From contig JAFOJB010000175.1 of the NCBI GenBank assembly GCA_017420455.1, positions 1 to 8,785 of the forward strand: a DNA stretch of 8,785 bases. Direction: 5' to 3'. The notes beneath the pieces are model-generated. The model made no database searches. It was not told the DNA's origin and was given only the letters and a program-made list of their open reading frames with translations. This DNA is from Blautia sp. Its GTDB lineage: Bacteria > Bacillota > Clostridia > Lachnospirales > Lachnospiraceae. This document shows, piece after piece, positions 1-8,298 of this stretch. The stretch's first letter is position 1. The number at the start of each line of letters is the position of its first letter. Made by a program: the position numbers and the translations under genes.

Positions 1-87
1 ACTGATACTGATACTGATACAGGTACTGATGCGGATGCTGGCGCAGATACAGGTAATGATGCGGATGCTGGTGCTGATGCAGATGCA
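1..87 (+). repeat. In-frame Asp-rich coding repeat (ACTGAT hexamers and a 30-bp duplication)
   Basis: ACTGAT occurs three times in tandem at 1-18. It is followed by a 30-bp unit at 19-48 that is repeated at 49-78 with three mismatches (27 of 30 identical), and then by further GATGCA units. All units are multiples of three, so the frame is kept and the protein reads as Thr-Asp, Ala-Asp and Thr-Gly steps. The array probably continues beyond the left edge. It encodes the flexible spacer of the binding protein and is a likely site of length variation between strains. Confidence 0.85.
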
Positions 88-1089
88 GTTTCAGAAGCGG
101 ATTCTGCAGCAGATTCCGGAGGTGAATACAGGGAAACAGAATTTCAGGATCCCAGGGTCCCCGTCATCGATACTTCGGTGAAAATCATGCCCGGGATCAG
201 AATCGCGGTGGTTTCCAAAAAAGTGAACGGTTCCTTCTGGACAACTCTCCGGAAAGGAATGGAAGCCGCGGTAAAGGATATCAACAAGGCCTATGGCTTT
301 GAAAGAAGCCAGAGGATTACCATGACATTTGAAGGCGCCAGGGACGAACAGGATGTGACAAAACAGATCAATACACTGGATGCGGTGCTTTCCGAAAATC
401 CCGGAGTTCTGTGCCTTTGCGCCAGCGATGTGTCTTCCTGCCAGGCTCAGCTGGAGGAGGCAAGAGATAATGGCATTCCGGTGGTAACCTTCGATTCTAC
501 CGTAGCAGATGAGGATCTTGTAAATGCCTATCGGGGAACTGACAACCAGAAGCTGGGAGAGATCGCGGCCGGGAAGCTGGCCGAAGCTGTCGGGAAGAAG
601 GGGAAAATCGCTGTTTTTTCCGAACAGCAGAAGACCTACAGTATCCAGAAGAGGGTGGAGGGGTTTCTTTCCAGGATGGAAGATTATCCGGATATCACGG
701 TCCTGGATGTGATCTATGTAGACCAGGTAGAGGATATGGCGGAAGAGATGAACGCGCTGCGGCAGGGAAATCCGGATCTTTCCGGCGTCTACTGCACCAA
801 TGCCGATATTTCCGATCTTTATCTGGACGTGATCGGAAAAGAGGAAACGGAAACGGTTTTTGTAGGAACCGATGGAACCGAGAAGCAGCAGAAGGCTGTC
901 CGGGACGGGAAGGAACTGGGAACGGTTTCCCAGGATCCCTTTGCCATGGGATATGAAACGATCTTGACGGCAGCCGCCTTCACACAGCCTCCCACGGGGA
1001 CGTTTCCGGAGAAAATCTCGCTCATGGAGCCCTGCTGGATCTGTCAGGAAAACCTGGATGATCCTGCCAATGTGGGTTTCCTGTACTGA
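1..1089 (+). CDS. Sugar-type substrate-binding protein, 5'-truncated by window edge
   Basis: The reading frame is open from base 1 to the TGA at 1087-1089, giving 362 residues of a protein that starts before the window; the GTG at 178 is an internal Val codon, not the start. Residues 1 to about 55 are a low-complexity linker of TD, AD and TG units. From about residue 63 a type-I periplasmic-binding fold of the ribose/galactose family (Peripla_BP_4, RbsB-like) begins: IRIAVVSKKVNGSFW is the usual first strand and helix, GIPVVTFDS the inter-lobe strand, and VFVGTDGTEKQQKAVRDGK with TVSQDPFAMGY the typical C-terminal lobe. Such proteins bind a sugar or related ligand outside the cell for an ABC importer or a sensor kinase. 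In Gram-positives they are normally lipoproteins tethered by a flexible linker, which fits the repeat here; the lipobox would be upstream and is not seen. The ligand and partners cannot be inferred. Six cysteines, including a CWIC pair at residues 345-348, are odd for this family. The fold assignment is firm. Confidence 0.85.
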   Translation, partial: TDTDTDTGTDADAGADTGNDADAGADADAVSEADSAADSGGEYRETEFQDPRVPVIDTSVKIMPGIRIAVVSKKVNGSFWTTLRKGMEAAVKDINKAYGFERSQRITMTFEGARDEQDVTKQINTLDAVLSENPGVLCLCASDVSSCQAQLEEARDNGIPVVTFDSTVADEDLVNAYRGTDNQKLGEIAAGKLAEAVGKKGKIAVFSEQQKTYSIQKRVEGFLSRMEDYPDITVLDVIYVDQVEDMAEEMNALRQGNPDLSGVYCTNADISDLYLDVIGKEETETVFVGTDGTEKQQKAVRDGKELGTVSQDPFAMGYETILTAAAFTQPPTGTFPEKISLMEPCWICQENLDDPANVGFLY

Positions 1090-1104
1090 AGCCTGATCAG
1101 AGGG

Positions 1105-1153
1105 CAGGTTTAACTGCTGCTCAGTTTCAACCTGGCGGGAGTCTGAACAGCAG
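1105..1153 (+). other. Two mutually exclusive hairpins downstream of the binding-protein gene
   Basis: Hairpin A: CAGGTT (1105-1110) pairs with AACCTG (1129-1134), and inside it AACTG (1112-1116) pairs with CAGTT (1122-1126) around a CTGCT loop. Hairpin B: CTGCTGCTCAG (1114-1124) pairs with CTGAACAGCAG (1143-1153), 10 of 11 positions, and uses the loop and inner arms of A, so only one can form. Neither is followed by a proper T-run, so a standard intrinsic terminator is not supported. The structure could stabilise the 3' end of the upstream transcript or act as an attenuator-like element. The pairing is seen directly; any function is inferred. Confidence 0.45.
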
Positions 1154-1169
1154 CCCGGATTTTACTGCT

Positions 1170-1181
1170 TTATCGCGATAA
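1170..1181. promoter_or_regulatory. Perfect 12-bp palindrome, possible operator
   Basis: TTATCGCGATAA is a perfect inverted repeat with no spacer. It lies in the intergenic leader, about 90 bases before the first ATP synthase gene and 30 bases before a -10-like TATGAT (1212-1217). Its size and symmetry suit a dimeric repressor or activator site. I do not recognise the motif as belonging to a named regulator, so the operator call is inference only. Confidence 0.3.
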
Positions 1182-1183
1182 TG

Positions 1184-1229
1184 CAGAAAAAAATGGAAAT
1201 TTGAAAAAAAGTATGATAGTATTGATTTG
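1184..1229 (+). promoter_or_regulatory. AT-rich promoter-like segment for the atp operon
   Basis: This stretch has A-tracts, a TTGAAA (1201-1206) and a TATGAT (1212-1217) that matches the sigma-70/sigma-A -10 hexamer at 5 of 6 bases. No well-spaced -35/-10 pair exists: TTGAAA lies only five bases before TATGAT, and the bases 17 upstream of TATGAT are an A-run. The position between an upstream gene of another pathway and the first atp gene makes this the most likely operon promoter region, but the exact promoter is not resolved. Confidence 0.3.
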
Positions 1230-1254
1230 GACTGGTTTCTGATTTATGGAAAGC

Positions 1255-1258
1255 AAGG
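1255..1258 (+). promoter_or_regulatory. Ribosome site that decides the atpZ-like start
   Basis: AAGG at 1255-1258 is 9 bases before the ATG at 1268. The in-frame ATGs at 1259 and 1262 are 0 and 3 bases away, too close for initiation, so the product most likely begins MKKWSDLL rather than MMPMKKW. The site is weak compared with those of the later genes. Confidence 0.5.
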
Positions 1259-1267
1259 ATGATGCCT

Positions 1268-1531
1268 ATGAAAAAATGGTCCGATCTTCTGAAAAACCTG
1301 ACCCTTCTTACCCAGCTGGGGCTTTCTCTGGTGACGCCGCTTCTCATGTGCATTGCGCTCTGCTGGTGGCTGAATACAAAGCATGGAGTAGGCGGCTGGG
1401 TCTATCTGCCGGGGTTCTTTTTCGGACTGGGGGGGTCCGGCATGACAGCCTGGAAGCTGTTCCAGTCCGTAGACAAGAGAGAAAAGGAAAAAGAAAAGAA
1501 AAAGAAAATATCTTTTAATGATCATAAATGA
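1268..1531 (+). CDS. atpZ: AtpZ/AtpI-family small membrane protein of the ATP synthase operon
   Basis: This is an 87-residue protein with two predicted membrane helices, LTQLGLSLVTPLLMCIALCWWL and WVYLPGFFFGLGGSGMTAW, separated by the short segment NTKHGVGG. It ends in a highly charged tail, KREKEKEKKKK. The arrangement, and the small-residue FFFGLGGSG stretch in helix 2, fit the 'ATPase gene 1'/AtpZ family (PF09527), which sits first in many Firmicutes atp operons. AtpZ and AtpI have been linked to cation handling and to assembly of the c-ring, but the role is not settled. The gene opens the operon, 178 bases after the binding-protein gene and 158 bases before atpI. The start is taken at 1268 from ribosome-site spacing. 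The family call is by pattern and position, so the symbol is moderately sure. Confidence 0.75.
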   Translation: MKKWSDLLKNLTLLTQLGLSLVTPLLMCIALCWWLNTKHGVGGWVYLPGFFFGLGGSGMTAWKLFQSVDKREKEKEKKKKISFNDHK

Positions 1532-1579
1532 TTCCGGTGCAGAAACCTCATTTCGATGGAGGGAAATTTCCGTTTCAGC

Positions 1580-1657
1580 GAAAAAATGGTTTTTTCATCG
1601 AAAAGATGTTTTTTCATCGGAAAGATGGTTTTTTCATCGGAAAGATGGTTTTGCAAC
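1580..1657 (+). repeat. Four-copy 19-20 bp tandem repeat forming a row of small hairpins
   Basis: The copies are 1580-1599, 1600-1618, 1619-1638 and 1639-1657; the first three end in TTTTTTCATC, and the last is degenerate at its end. Copy 1 is itself an inverted repeat: GAAAAAA (1580-1586) and TTTTTTC (1590-1596) around TGG. Across each junction CATC and GATG flank a five-base GRAAA loop (1596-1608, 1615-1627, 1635-1647), each followed by a T-run. The array fills half of the gap between the atpZ-like gene and atpI. It stays open in two + frames, but neither has a convincing ribosome site or protein character, so it is treated as non-coding. Confidence 0.8.
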
Positions 1658-1689
1658 GGAAGTATTCACATTGACAGAAAGGACAGGGT

Positions 1690-2103
1690 ATGGCGGTTTT
1701 TAGAGATGCAGCGCCGGCTGTCAGAAAAGAGACGAAAAATATTGCAGCGGCAACAGGGATCCTGGCTGTTGCCACGATCCTTTTGTTCCTGATCCTTCAC
1801 TGGCTGATGCCGGAGAAGGTTCCCTTCGATTATACCGTGATCCTGGGAGTGCTGGGCGGCAGCGCTGTCGCCGTGGCCAACTTTTTCCTGATGGGCCTTA
1901 CGGTCCAGAAGGTGACCTCCATGGAGGACCGGGACATGGCGTCAAGGGTGATGAGAGCCAGCTACAGCCGCAGAATGCTGCTGCAGATGCTGTGGGTGAT
2001 CGTGGCGATCGCGGCTCCCTGTTTTCATTTTGTGGCGGGAATCGTTCCCCTGCTTTTCCCCGGGATTTACCTGAAGATCCGCGGGATCCTCGGAAAAGGC
2101 TGA
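1690..2103 (+). CDS. atpI: ATP synthase subunit I
   Basis: This 137-residue membrane protein has about four predicted helices (roughly residues 20-40, 47-70, 96-112 and 113-128) with a basic cytoplasmic loop, SMEDRDMASRVMRASYSRR, between helices 2 and 3. That layout, and its place just before atpB, match the ATP synthase I family (PF03899). In other bacteria this protein helps assemble or hold the c-ring and is not part of the core enzyme; some studies also propose Mg2+ transport. The ribosome site AAAGGA (1678-1683) is 6 bases before the ATG. The gap to atpB is 129 bases, unusually long for this operon, so expression of the accessory genes and of the core subunits may be set separately. Sequence conservation in the family is low, so the call rests on topology and context. 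Confidence 0.8.
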   Translation: MAVFRDAAPAVRKETKNIAAATGILAVATILLFLILHWLMPEKVPFDYTVILGVLGGSAVAVANFFLMGLTVQKVTSMEDRDMASRVMRASYSRRMLLQMLWVIVAIAAPCFHFVAGIVPLLFPGIYLKIRGILGKG

Positions 2104-2135
2104 AACCTTCTGAAGGAGACCACCAGGGATCCCTC

Positions 2136-2189
2136 CGGAATTCCTGCAGAATTTCGCCTGGATTCTTTCGGGATTCCTTCAGGATCATC
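2136..2189 (+). other. Structured leader between atpI and atpB
   Basis: CGGAATTC (2136-2143) and GAATTTCG (2149-2156) can form an 8-bp stem, with one G-U pair, around a CTGCA loop. It is followed by three imperfect direct repeats, GGATTCTTTC (2160-2169), GGATTCCTTC (2171-2180) and GGATCATC (2182-2189). There is then an AT-rich run with a TATGAT at 2200-2205, which could be a -10 element but lacks a good -35. This may be an mRNA processing or stability element, or hold an internal promoter. The function is inference. Confidence 0.3.
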
Positions 2190-2213
2190 TTATATATTTT
2201 ATGATATTCCAGT

Positions 2214-2223
2214 AAAGGAGGTG
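2214..2223 (+). promoter_or_regulatory. Strong Shine-Dalgarno that decides the atpB start
   Basis: AAAGGAGGTG is a near-perfect complement of the 16S rRNA 3' end and ends 9 bases before the ATG at 2233. The in-frame GTG at 2221 lies inside this site and cannot be the start. Confidence 0.85.
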
Positions 2224-2232
2224 GAAACATAT

Positions 2233-2991
2233 ATGGAACTGGATATATCGGGAGCAAGGATATTCCTGGAAACGCCCATTGAACTGCCTGTTCTTGGGAA
2301 ACTGGTCATAAGCGAGACCATGATAGTCAGCTGGCTGGTCCTGCTGATCATCACAGGGCTTTGTATCTGGCTTACCCACGATCTGAAAGAAGAAAATATT
2401 TCCAAAAAGCAAGCCGTGGCGGAGCTCATTGTGGAGACAGCCAACAAATTTGTAATCGGAAATATGGGTGAGAAATTTCGCTACATGATCCCCTTTGTGG
2501 CGGCGCTTTTTGCCACAAGCGCGGTTTCCAACCTGATCGGCCTTGTGGGTCTTCGGAGCCCGACGGCAGATCTTTCCACGGAGGCTGCCTGGGCTGTGCT
2601 GGTATTTATCCTGATAACAGCGCAGAAGATCAGGACCAGCGGTTTTGGCGGCTATCTGAAGGGATTTACTACGCCGATCCCGGTAATGACACCTTTCAAC
2701 ATTCTGTCAGAGCTTGCAACTCCGGTCAGTATGGCCTGCCGTCATTTCGGCAACATTCTTTCCGGTATCGTCATCAATGCACTTGTGTACGGCGCCCTGG
2801 CAGTGGCCAGCTCTGCCCTGCTGGGACTACTTCCCGGCATTGTCGGAGATGTACTGTCGAAGATCCCGGTTCTGGACGTGGGTATTCCCGCGATCCTTTC
2901 GGTATACTTTGACTGGTTTTCAGGTCTGATGCAGGCTTTCATTTTCTGTATGCTGACGACTCTTTATATAGCAAACGCGGCAGAGTCGTAG
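2233..2991 (+). CDS. atpB: F-type ATP synthase subunit a
   Basis: Subunit a (252 residues) is the fixed half of the membrane ion channel and passes H+ or Na+ to and from the c-ring. It is a multi-helix protein; the first helix is about residues 29-47. The hallmark is the essential arginine in the MACRHFGN motif (Arg170), equivalent to E. coli Arg210, with the usual Phe-Gly-Asn after it. The earlier segment PIPVMTPFNILSELATPVS is also typical, and the protein ends with a final helix, MQAFIFCMLTTLYIANAAES. The length is normal for the short clostridial form. The start is the ATG at 2233; a longer frame from GTG 2221 is rejected because that codon is part of the ribosome site. It is followed after 46 bases by atpE. 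Confidence 0.95.
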   Translation: MELDISGARIFLETPIELPVLGKLVISETMIVSWLVLLIITGLCIWLTHDLKEENISKKQAVAELIVETANKFVIGNMGEKFRYMIPFVAALFATSAVSNLIGLVGLRSPTADLSTEAAWAVLVFILITAQKIRTSGFGGYLKGFTTPIPVMTPFNILSELATPVSMACRHFGNILSGIVINALVYGALAVASSALLGLLPGIVGDVLSKIPVLDVGIPAILSVYFDWFSGLMQAFIFCMLTTLYIANAAES

Positions 2992-3016
2992 CATAAAAAC
3001 AACAATATATGAATAA

Positions 3017-3316
<300 letters not shown>

Positions 3317-3342
3317 GGATGAATTAAACAGGAGGTTTCAGA

Positions 3343-3846
3343 ATGCAGGTACAAGAATTAGTCGGAATTGTGCCGTGGACCTTTATCGCGCAGATTCTGA
3401 ATCTGTTTCTCCAGATCTACCTGATCAAACGTTTCTTGTTTAAGCCTGTCAACGAAATGCTGGAAAAGAGAAAAGCCAAAGCGGACGCCCAGATCCAGGA
3501 TGCCGAGAAGGCAAAGACAGAAGCGCTTGCCATGAAGACAGAGTACGAACAGAGCATGCAGGAAGCCAGGAGCAAGGCGAATGAGATCCTCGCCACAGCC
3601 CAGAAGACTGCAGCTACCCAGAGCGAAGAGATCCTGAAGGATGCCAGGGCAGAAGCGGTGGCACTCAAGGCCAAGGCAGAAGCCGACATCGCCCAGGAAA
3701 AGCGGAAAGCGGTCAATGTCCTGAAGGACGAGATCGGCGATATGGCCATGGAGATTGCCGGAAAGGTGATCGAGCGGGAACTGAGCGAAAAGGATCACGA
3801 AAAACTGATCGACGAGTTTATTACGAATGTGGGTGAGACGTCATGA
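3343..3846 (+). CDS. atpF: F-type ATP synthase subunit b
   Basis: Subunit b (167 residues) is the peripheral stalk, which works as a dimer linking the membrane part to the F1 head. One N-terminal membrane helix (about residues 9-29) leads into FLFKPVNEMLEKRKAKAD, the conserved junction of the family. After it comes a long, charged Ala/Lys/Glu-rich coiled coil to about residue 135. The C-terminal region MAMEIAGKVIERELSEKDHEKLIDEFI is the part that contacts delta. AGGAGG (3330-3335) lies 7 bases before the ATG. The stop codon overlaps the atpH start (ATGA at 3843-3846), which suggests translational coupling of b and its partner delta. Confidence 0.95.
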   Translation: MQVQELVGIVPWTFIAQILNLFLQIYLIKRFLFKPVNEMLEKRKAKADAQIQDAEKAKTEALAMKTEYEQSMQEARSKANEILATAQKTAATQSEEILKDARAEAVALKAKAEADIAQEKRKAVNVLKDEIGDMAMEIAGKVIERELSEKDHEKLIDEFITNVGETS

Positions 3847-4382
3847 CACAGACGGCCAGAATATACGGCGGGAGTCTGTACGATCTTGCGGCGGAGGAGC
3901 AGCTGACCGGCAGCATGCAGGAGCAGCTCCTTGCAGTACGGCAGATCTTCCGGGAAAACCCGGACTATCTGAGGCTTCTCGCCGAACCATCGATCCCCGC
4001 ACAGGAGAGAAAGGGACTGATCGACCAGGCCTTTGGGGAAGGATGCGAAAAGTATCTTGTGAACTTTCTAAAGCTGCTCTGCGACAGAGGGCTTCTGGGG
4101 GAATTCGGCGGCTGCTGTGATGAATTTACGCGCCGCTATCATGAGGATAACCAGATCACGGAGGCAGTAGTCACCAGTGCGGCGCCTCTGACACAGGAGC
4201 AGCAGAAGGAACTGCAGGAAAAGCTGGAAAAGCTTTCCGGGAAGAAGGTTACCCTTGTTCTTCGTACAGACCCCTCTGTGATCGCGGGACTCCGTGTGGA
4301 GATCGGCGGGAAGCAGTACGATGGCACCGTCCAGGGAAGGCTTACGGGAATCAGAAGGAGCCTCAGGGATACGGTTCTTTAA
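3843..4382 (+). CDS. atpH: F-type ATP synthase subunit delta
   Basis: Delta (179 residues, OSCP family) sits on top of the F1 head and ties it to the b stalk. The N-terminal helical domain starts with TARIYGGSLYDLAAEEQ, the family's usual Tyr/Ala/Leu helix, and runs to about residue 105. The C-terminal domain has VTSAAPLTQEQQKELQEKL and ends in the signature GLRVEIGGKQYDGTVQGRL followed by an Arg-rich helix. It overlaps atpF by four bases. The 68-base gap to atpA is the longest within the core gene set from atpB on. Confidence 0.95.
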   Translation: MTQTARIYGGSLYDLAAEEQLTGSMQEQLLAVRQIFRENPDYLRLLAEPSIPAQERKGLIDQAFGEGCEKYLVNFLKLLCDRGLLGEFGGCCDEFTRRYHEDNQITEAVVTSAAPLTQEQQKELQEKLEKLSGKKVTLVLRTDPSVIAGLRVEIGGKQYDGTVQGRLTGIRRSLRDTVL

Positions 4383-4433
4383 ATGACCGGCTGTTGTTTT
4401 TCAGGTCCGGAAGCAATAGAAAAATAGTTTGTT

Positions 4434-4438
4434 AAGGA
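4434..4438 (+). promoter_or_regulatory. Weak or widely spaced ribosome site of atpA
   Basis: AAGGA at 4434-4438 is 12 bases before the ATG at 4451, longer than the 6-9 bases of the neighbouring genes. A second GGAG (4445-4448) is only 2 bases away, too close. The start itself is supported by the conserved alpha N-terminus. Confidence 0.5.
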
Positions 4439-4450
4439 TGGAATGGAGTT

Positions 4451-5980
4451 ATGCAATTAAAACCTGAAGAGATATCCAAAGTCATCCGCAGTCAGATAAA
4501 ATATTACGATAACGCCATCAGGCAGGACGAAACAGGGACTGTGCTCATGGTCGGCGATGGCATCGCCAGGGCCAGCGGTCTTGTGAACTGCATGGCCGGC
4601 GAGCTTCTCGAGTTTGAAAACGGAAGCTTCGGAATGGCGCAGAACCTGGAGGAAACTTCGGTTTCCATCGTAATATTCGGCTCCGACGAGGAGATCGGAG
4701 AAGGTCAGACCGTCAAACGTACCGGAAAGGTGGTTTCTGTTCCGGTAGGCGGCGCGATGATCGGCCGCGTGGTGAATGCTCTGGGACAGCCCATTGATGG
4801 CGCAGGTCCCATTGTGACTGATGAATTCAGACCGATCGAAAGTCCGGCACCGGGCATCTGTGACAGACAGCCCGTAAAAGAGCCGCTGCAGACCGGTATC
4901 AAAGCAATCGATTCGATGATCCCCATCGGAAGGGGACAGCGTGAGCTGATCATCGGAGACCGTCAGACCGGAAAGACCACCATCGCCATGGATACCATCA
5001 TCAATCAGAAAAATGAGAACATGATCTGTATCTACGTCGCGATCGGCCAGAAACGTTCTACGGTTGCCTCCATGGTGGAGACCCTGCAGAAAAACGGTGC
5101 CATGGATTATACCATTGTAGTCGCGGCTACCGCCTCCGAATCCAGCCCGCTGCAGTATATCGCACCCTACACAGGCTGTGCGATGGGAGAATATTTCATG
5201 AATCAGGGGAAACACGTGCTGATCATTTACGATGATCTGTCCAAGCACGCGGTGGCTTATCGTGCCCTTTCCCTGCTGATCCGCCGTCCGCCGGGCCGTG
5301 AAGCCTACCCCGGAGATGTCTTCTATCTTCATTCAAGACTTCTGGAACGTGCCGCGAAGCTGGACGAAGCACATGGCGGCGGTTCGCTTACCGCCCTTCC
5401 CATCATCGAGACTCAGGCAGGCGATATTTCCGCCTATATCCCGACCAATGTCATCTCCATCACGGACGGACAGATCTTCCTGGAGACAGAGCTTTTCCAC
5501 TCCGGCGTCATGCCCGCGGTAAACCCGGGTATCTCCGTTTCCCGAGTCGGAGGAAACGCTCTGATCAAGGCCATGAAGAAGGTAGCCGGTACCCTGAAGC
5601 TGATCTATTCCCAGTACAGAGAGCTGCAGAGCTTCGCCCAGTTCGGGTCCGATCTGGACGCGGATACCAAGGCACGTCTGGAGCAGGGCGCCCGTATCGT
5701 GGAGGTGCTGAAGCAGAGCCAGAACGCGCCTGTGCCTGTGGAAAAGCAGGTCGCGATCCTTTACGCGGTTACCAAAGGCATCCTGGCCGGTGTGGAGACC
5801 GAGGATGTAAAGGAATATGAAAAAGGTCTTTATACCCATCTGGATATGGATGCAGAGGGTATGGCCGTCATGCAGAAGATCCGGAGTACCGGAGCACTGG
5901 ATGCGGATACAGAAGAGAAACTGAAAACGGTGCTGGAGGGATACACGGAAGGGTTCCTGAATACGAGACCGAAGGATTGA
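4451..5980 (+). CDS. atpA: F-type ATP synthase subunit alpha
   Basis: Alpha (509 residues, normal length) forms three of the six head subunits and carries the non-catalytic nucleotide sites. The N-terminus [16 protein letters not shown] is the helix that binds delta. A beta-barrel follows ([16 protein letters not shown]), then the nucleotide domain with the P-loop GDRQTGKT at residues 169-176 and the Walker B strand HVLIIYDD at 255-262. The SRVGGNA motif carries Arg365, which reaches into the neighbouring beta catalytic site as the arginine finger. The GDRQTGKT form of the P-loop, in place of the beta form GGAGVGKT, distinguishes alpha from beta. The helical C-terminus ends normally. It lies 20 bases before atpG and has no sign of disruption. 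Confidence 0.98.
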   Translation: MQLKPEEISKVIRSQIKYYDNAIRQDETGTVLMVGDGIARASGLVNCMAGELLEFENGSFGMAQNLEETSVSIVIFGSDEEIGEGQTVKRTGKVVSVPVGGAMIGRVVNALGQPIDGAGPIVTDEFRPIESPAPGICDRQPVKEPLQTGIKAIDSMIPIGRGQRELIIGDRQTGKTTIAMDTIINQKNENMICIYVAIGQKRSTVASMVETLQKNGAMDYTIVVAATASESSPLQYIAPYTGCAMGEYFMNQGKHVLIIYDDLSKHAVAYRALSLLIRRPPGREAYPGDVFYLHSRLLERAAKLDEAHGGGSLTALPIIETQAGDISAYIPTNVISITDGQIFLETELFHSGVMPAVNPGISVSRVGGNALIKAMKKVAGTLKLIYSQYRELQSFAQFGSDLDADTKARLEQGARIVEVLKQSQNAPVPVEKQVAILYAVTKGILAGVETEDVKEYEKGLYTHLDMDAEGMAVMQKIRSTGALDADTEEKLKTVLEGYTEGFLNTRPKD

Positions 5981-6000
5981 TGTGATCGGGAGGACGTACA

Positions 6001-6858
6001 ATGGCTTCAAATATGAAAGCGGTGAAACTCCGTATAAAGAGCGTCCAGAGCACGATGCAGATCACAAAGGCCATGCAGCTGGTGGCGGCCTCCAAGCTTC
6101 GTAAGGCAAAGGAACGGGCGGATAACTGCAGACCCTATTTCAGGGAGCTTTATCAGACTCTGGAGGAGATCGCGGCAGGAAATACGGACTTTTCTTCTAT
6201 TTACACAAAGAAGTCTTCGTCAGACAGGTACTGCTATGTGGTCATCGCCGGAGACAGGGGACTGGCAGGCGGTTACAACTCAAATCTTTTCAAAATGGTG
6301 GAAGCCCATTGCAGAGGGAAAGAATATGTGGTCCTTCCTGTCGGCAAGAAAGCGGTGGAGTATTACAAACGCCGGAAGATCCCCATTGTGACGGAAAGCT
6401 TCGCGGAGATCGCAGCCGTGTCCGTCTCGGACTGCTTTGAGATGGCCGGCATTCTCTGCAAAGGCTTCCGGGAAGGCGAGTACGGCCACATAGAACTTTG
6501 CTATACGGAATTCGTCTCCATGCTCTCTCAGACGCCGAAGGATTATTCCATGCTTCCTCTGTCGGATATCGCCATCAACGATGAAACGCCGGAAACAGTA
6601 CGGAATCTGATCCTTTATGAGCCTGATGCGGAAGAGGTCTTCAATTCTATCGTGCCGGAATACCTGGCAGGACTTACCTACGGAGGCATCTGCGACAGTG
6701 TAGCCAGCGAGCTGGCGGCCAGAAGGACTGCCATGGAGGCGGCTACGGATAACGCAGAGGAAATGATCGAGAAACTGAATCTGTATTATAACCGTGCCCG
6801 TCAGGCGAGCATCACGCAGGAGATCACAGAGATCGTGGGCGGTGCGGAAGGCCTCTGA
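6001..6858 (+). CDS. atpG: F-type ATP synthase subunit gamma
   Basis: Gamma (285 residues) is the rotating shaft. The N-terminal helix, MKAVKLRIKSVQSTMQITKAM followed by LVAASKLRKAK, and the C-terminal helix, ending RARQASITQEITEIVGGAEGL, form the conserved coiled coil that turns inside the alpha/beta ring. Between them lies the Rossmann-like domain that binds epsilon and the c-ring, with AGDRGLAGGYNSNLF as its family signature. GGGAGGA (5988-5994 region) precedes the ATG by about 7 bases. It is 33 bases from atpD. Length and both ends are normal. Confidence 0.97.
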   Translation: MASNMKAVKLRIKSVQSTMQITKAMQLVAASKLRKAKERADNCRPYFRELYQTLEEIAAGNTDFSSIYTKKSSSDRYCYVVIAGDRGLAGGYNSNLFKMVEAHCRGKEYVVLPVGKKAVEYYKRRKIPIVTESFAEIAAVSVSDCFEMAGILCKGFREGEYGHIELCYTEFVSMLSQTPKDYSMLPLSDIAINDETPETVRNLILYEPDAEEVFNSIVPEYLAGLTYGGICDSVASELAARRTAMEAATDNAEEMIEKLNLYYNRARQASITQEITEIVGGAEGL

Positions 6859-6888
6859 CAGAGGTATCGTTTCAAACTTAGGAGATAG

Positions 6889-8284
<1,396 letters not shown>

Positions 8285-8286
<2 letters not shown>

Positions 8287-8292
8287 AGGAGG
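8285..8292 (+). promoter_or_regulatory. Shine-Dalgarno that decides the atpC start
   Basis: AAAGGAGG overlaps the last two bases of the atpD stop codon and lies 6 bases before the GTG at 8299. The in-frame GTG at 8293 directly abuts the site, so it is not usable. Confidence 0.75.
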
Positions 8293-8298
8293 GTGCCT

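Noticed and set aside
178..1089. Binding-protein gene starting at GTG 178
   Set aside because: The same frame is open back to base 1 and encodes a repeat linker, and there is no ribosome site before 178, so the gene starts outside the window.
1246..1518. Alternative 90-codon + frame and a 93-codon minus frame over atpZ
   Set aside because: The frame at 1268 encodes a clear two-helix AtpZ/AtpI-type protein; the others lack membrane or family character.
1580..1657. CRISPR array
   Set aside because: The units are directly adjacent with no unique spacers and are only 19-20 bp long.
1518..1792. Two + frames reading through the tandem repeat (61 and 78 codons)
   Set aside because: The peptides are only translations of the repeat unit, they have poor ribosome sites, and the second overlaps atpI in another frame.
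2126..2149. Polylinker-like run of restriction palindromes (GGATCC, TCCGGA, GAATTC, CTGCAG)
   Set aside because: It looks like a cloning site, but the flanks continue the native gene order and the sites are not in any vector arrangement I recognise; most likely chance in a palindrome-rich leader.
4457..6010. Minus-strand open frames of 291 and 225 codons
   Set aside because: They are opposite atpA and show no domain or ribosome site; antisense shadows of a highly conserved gene.
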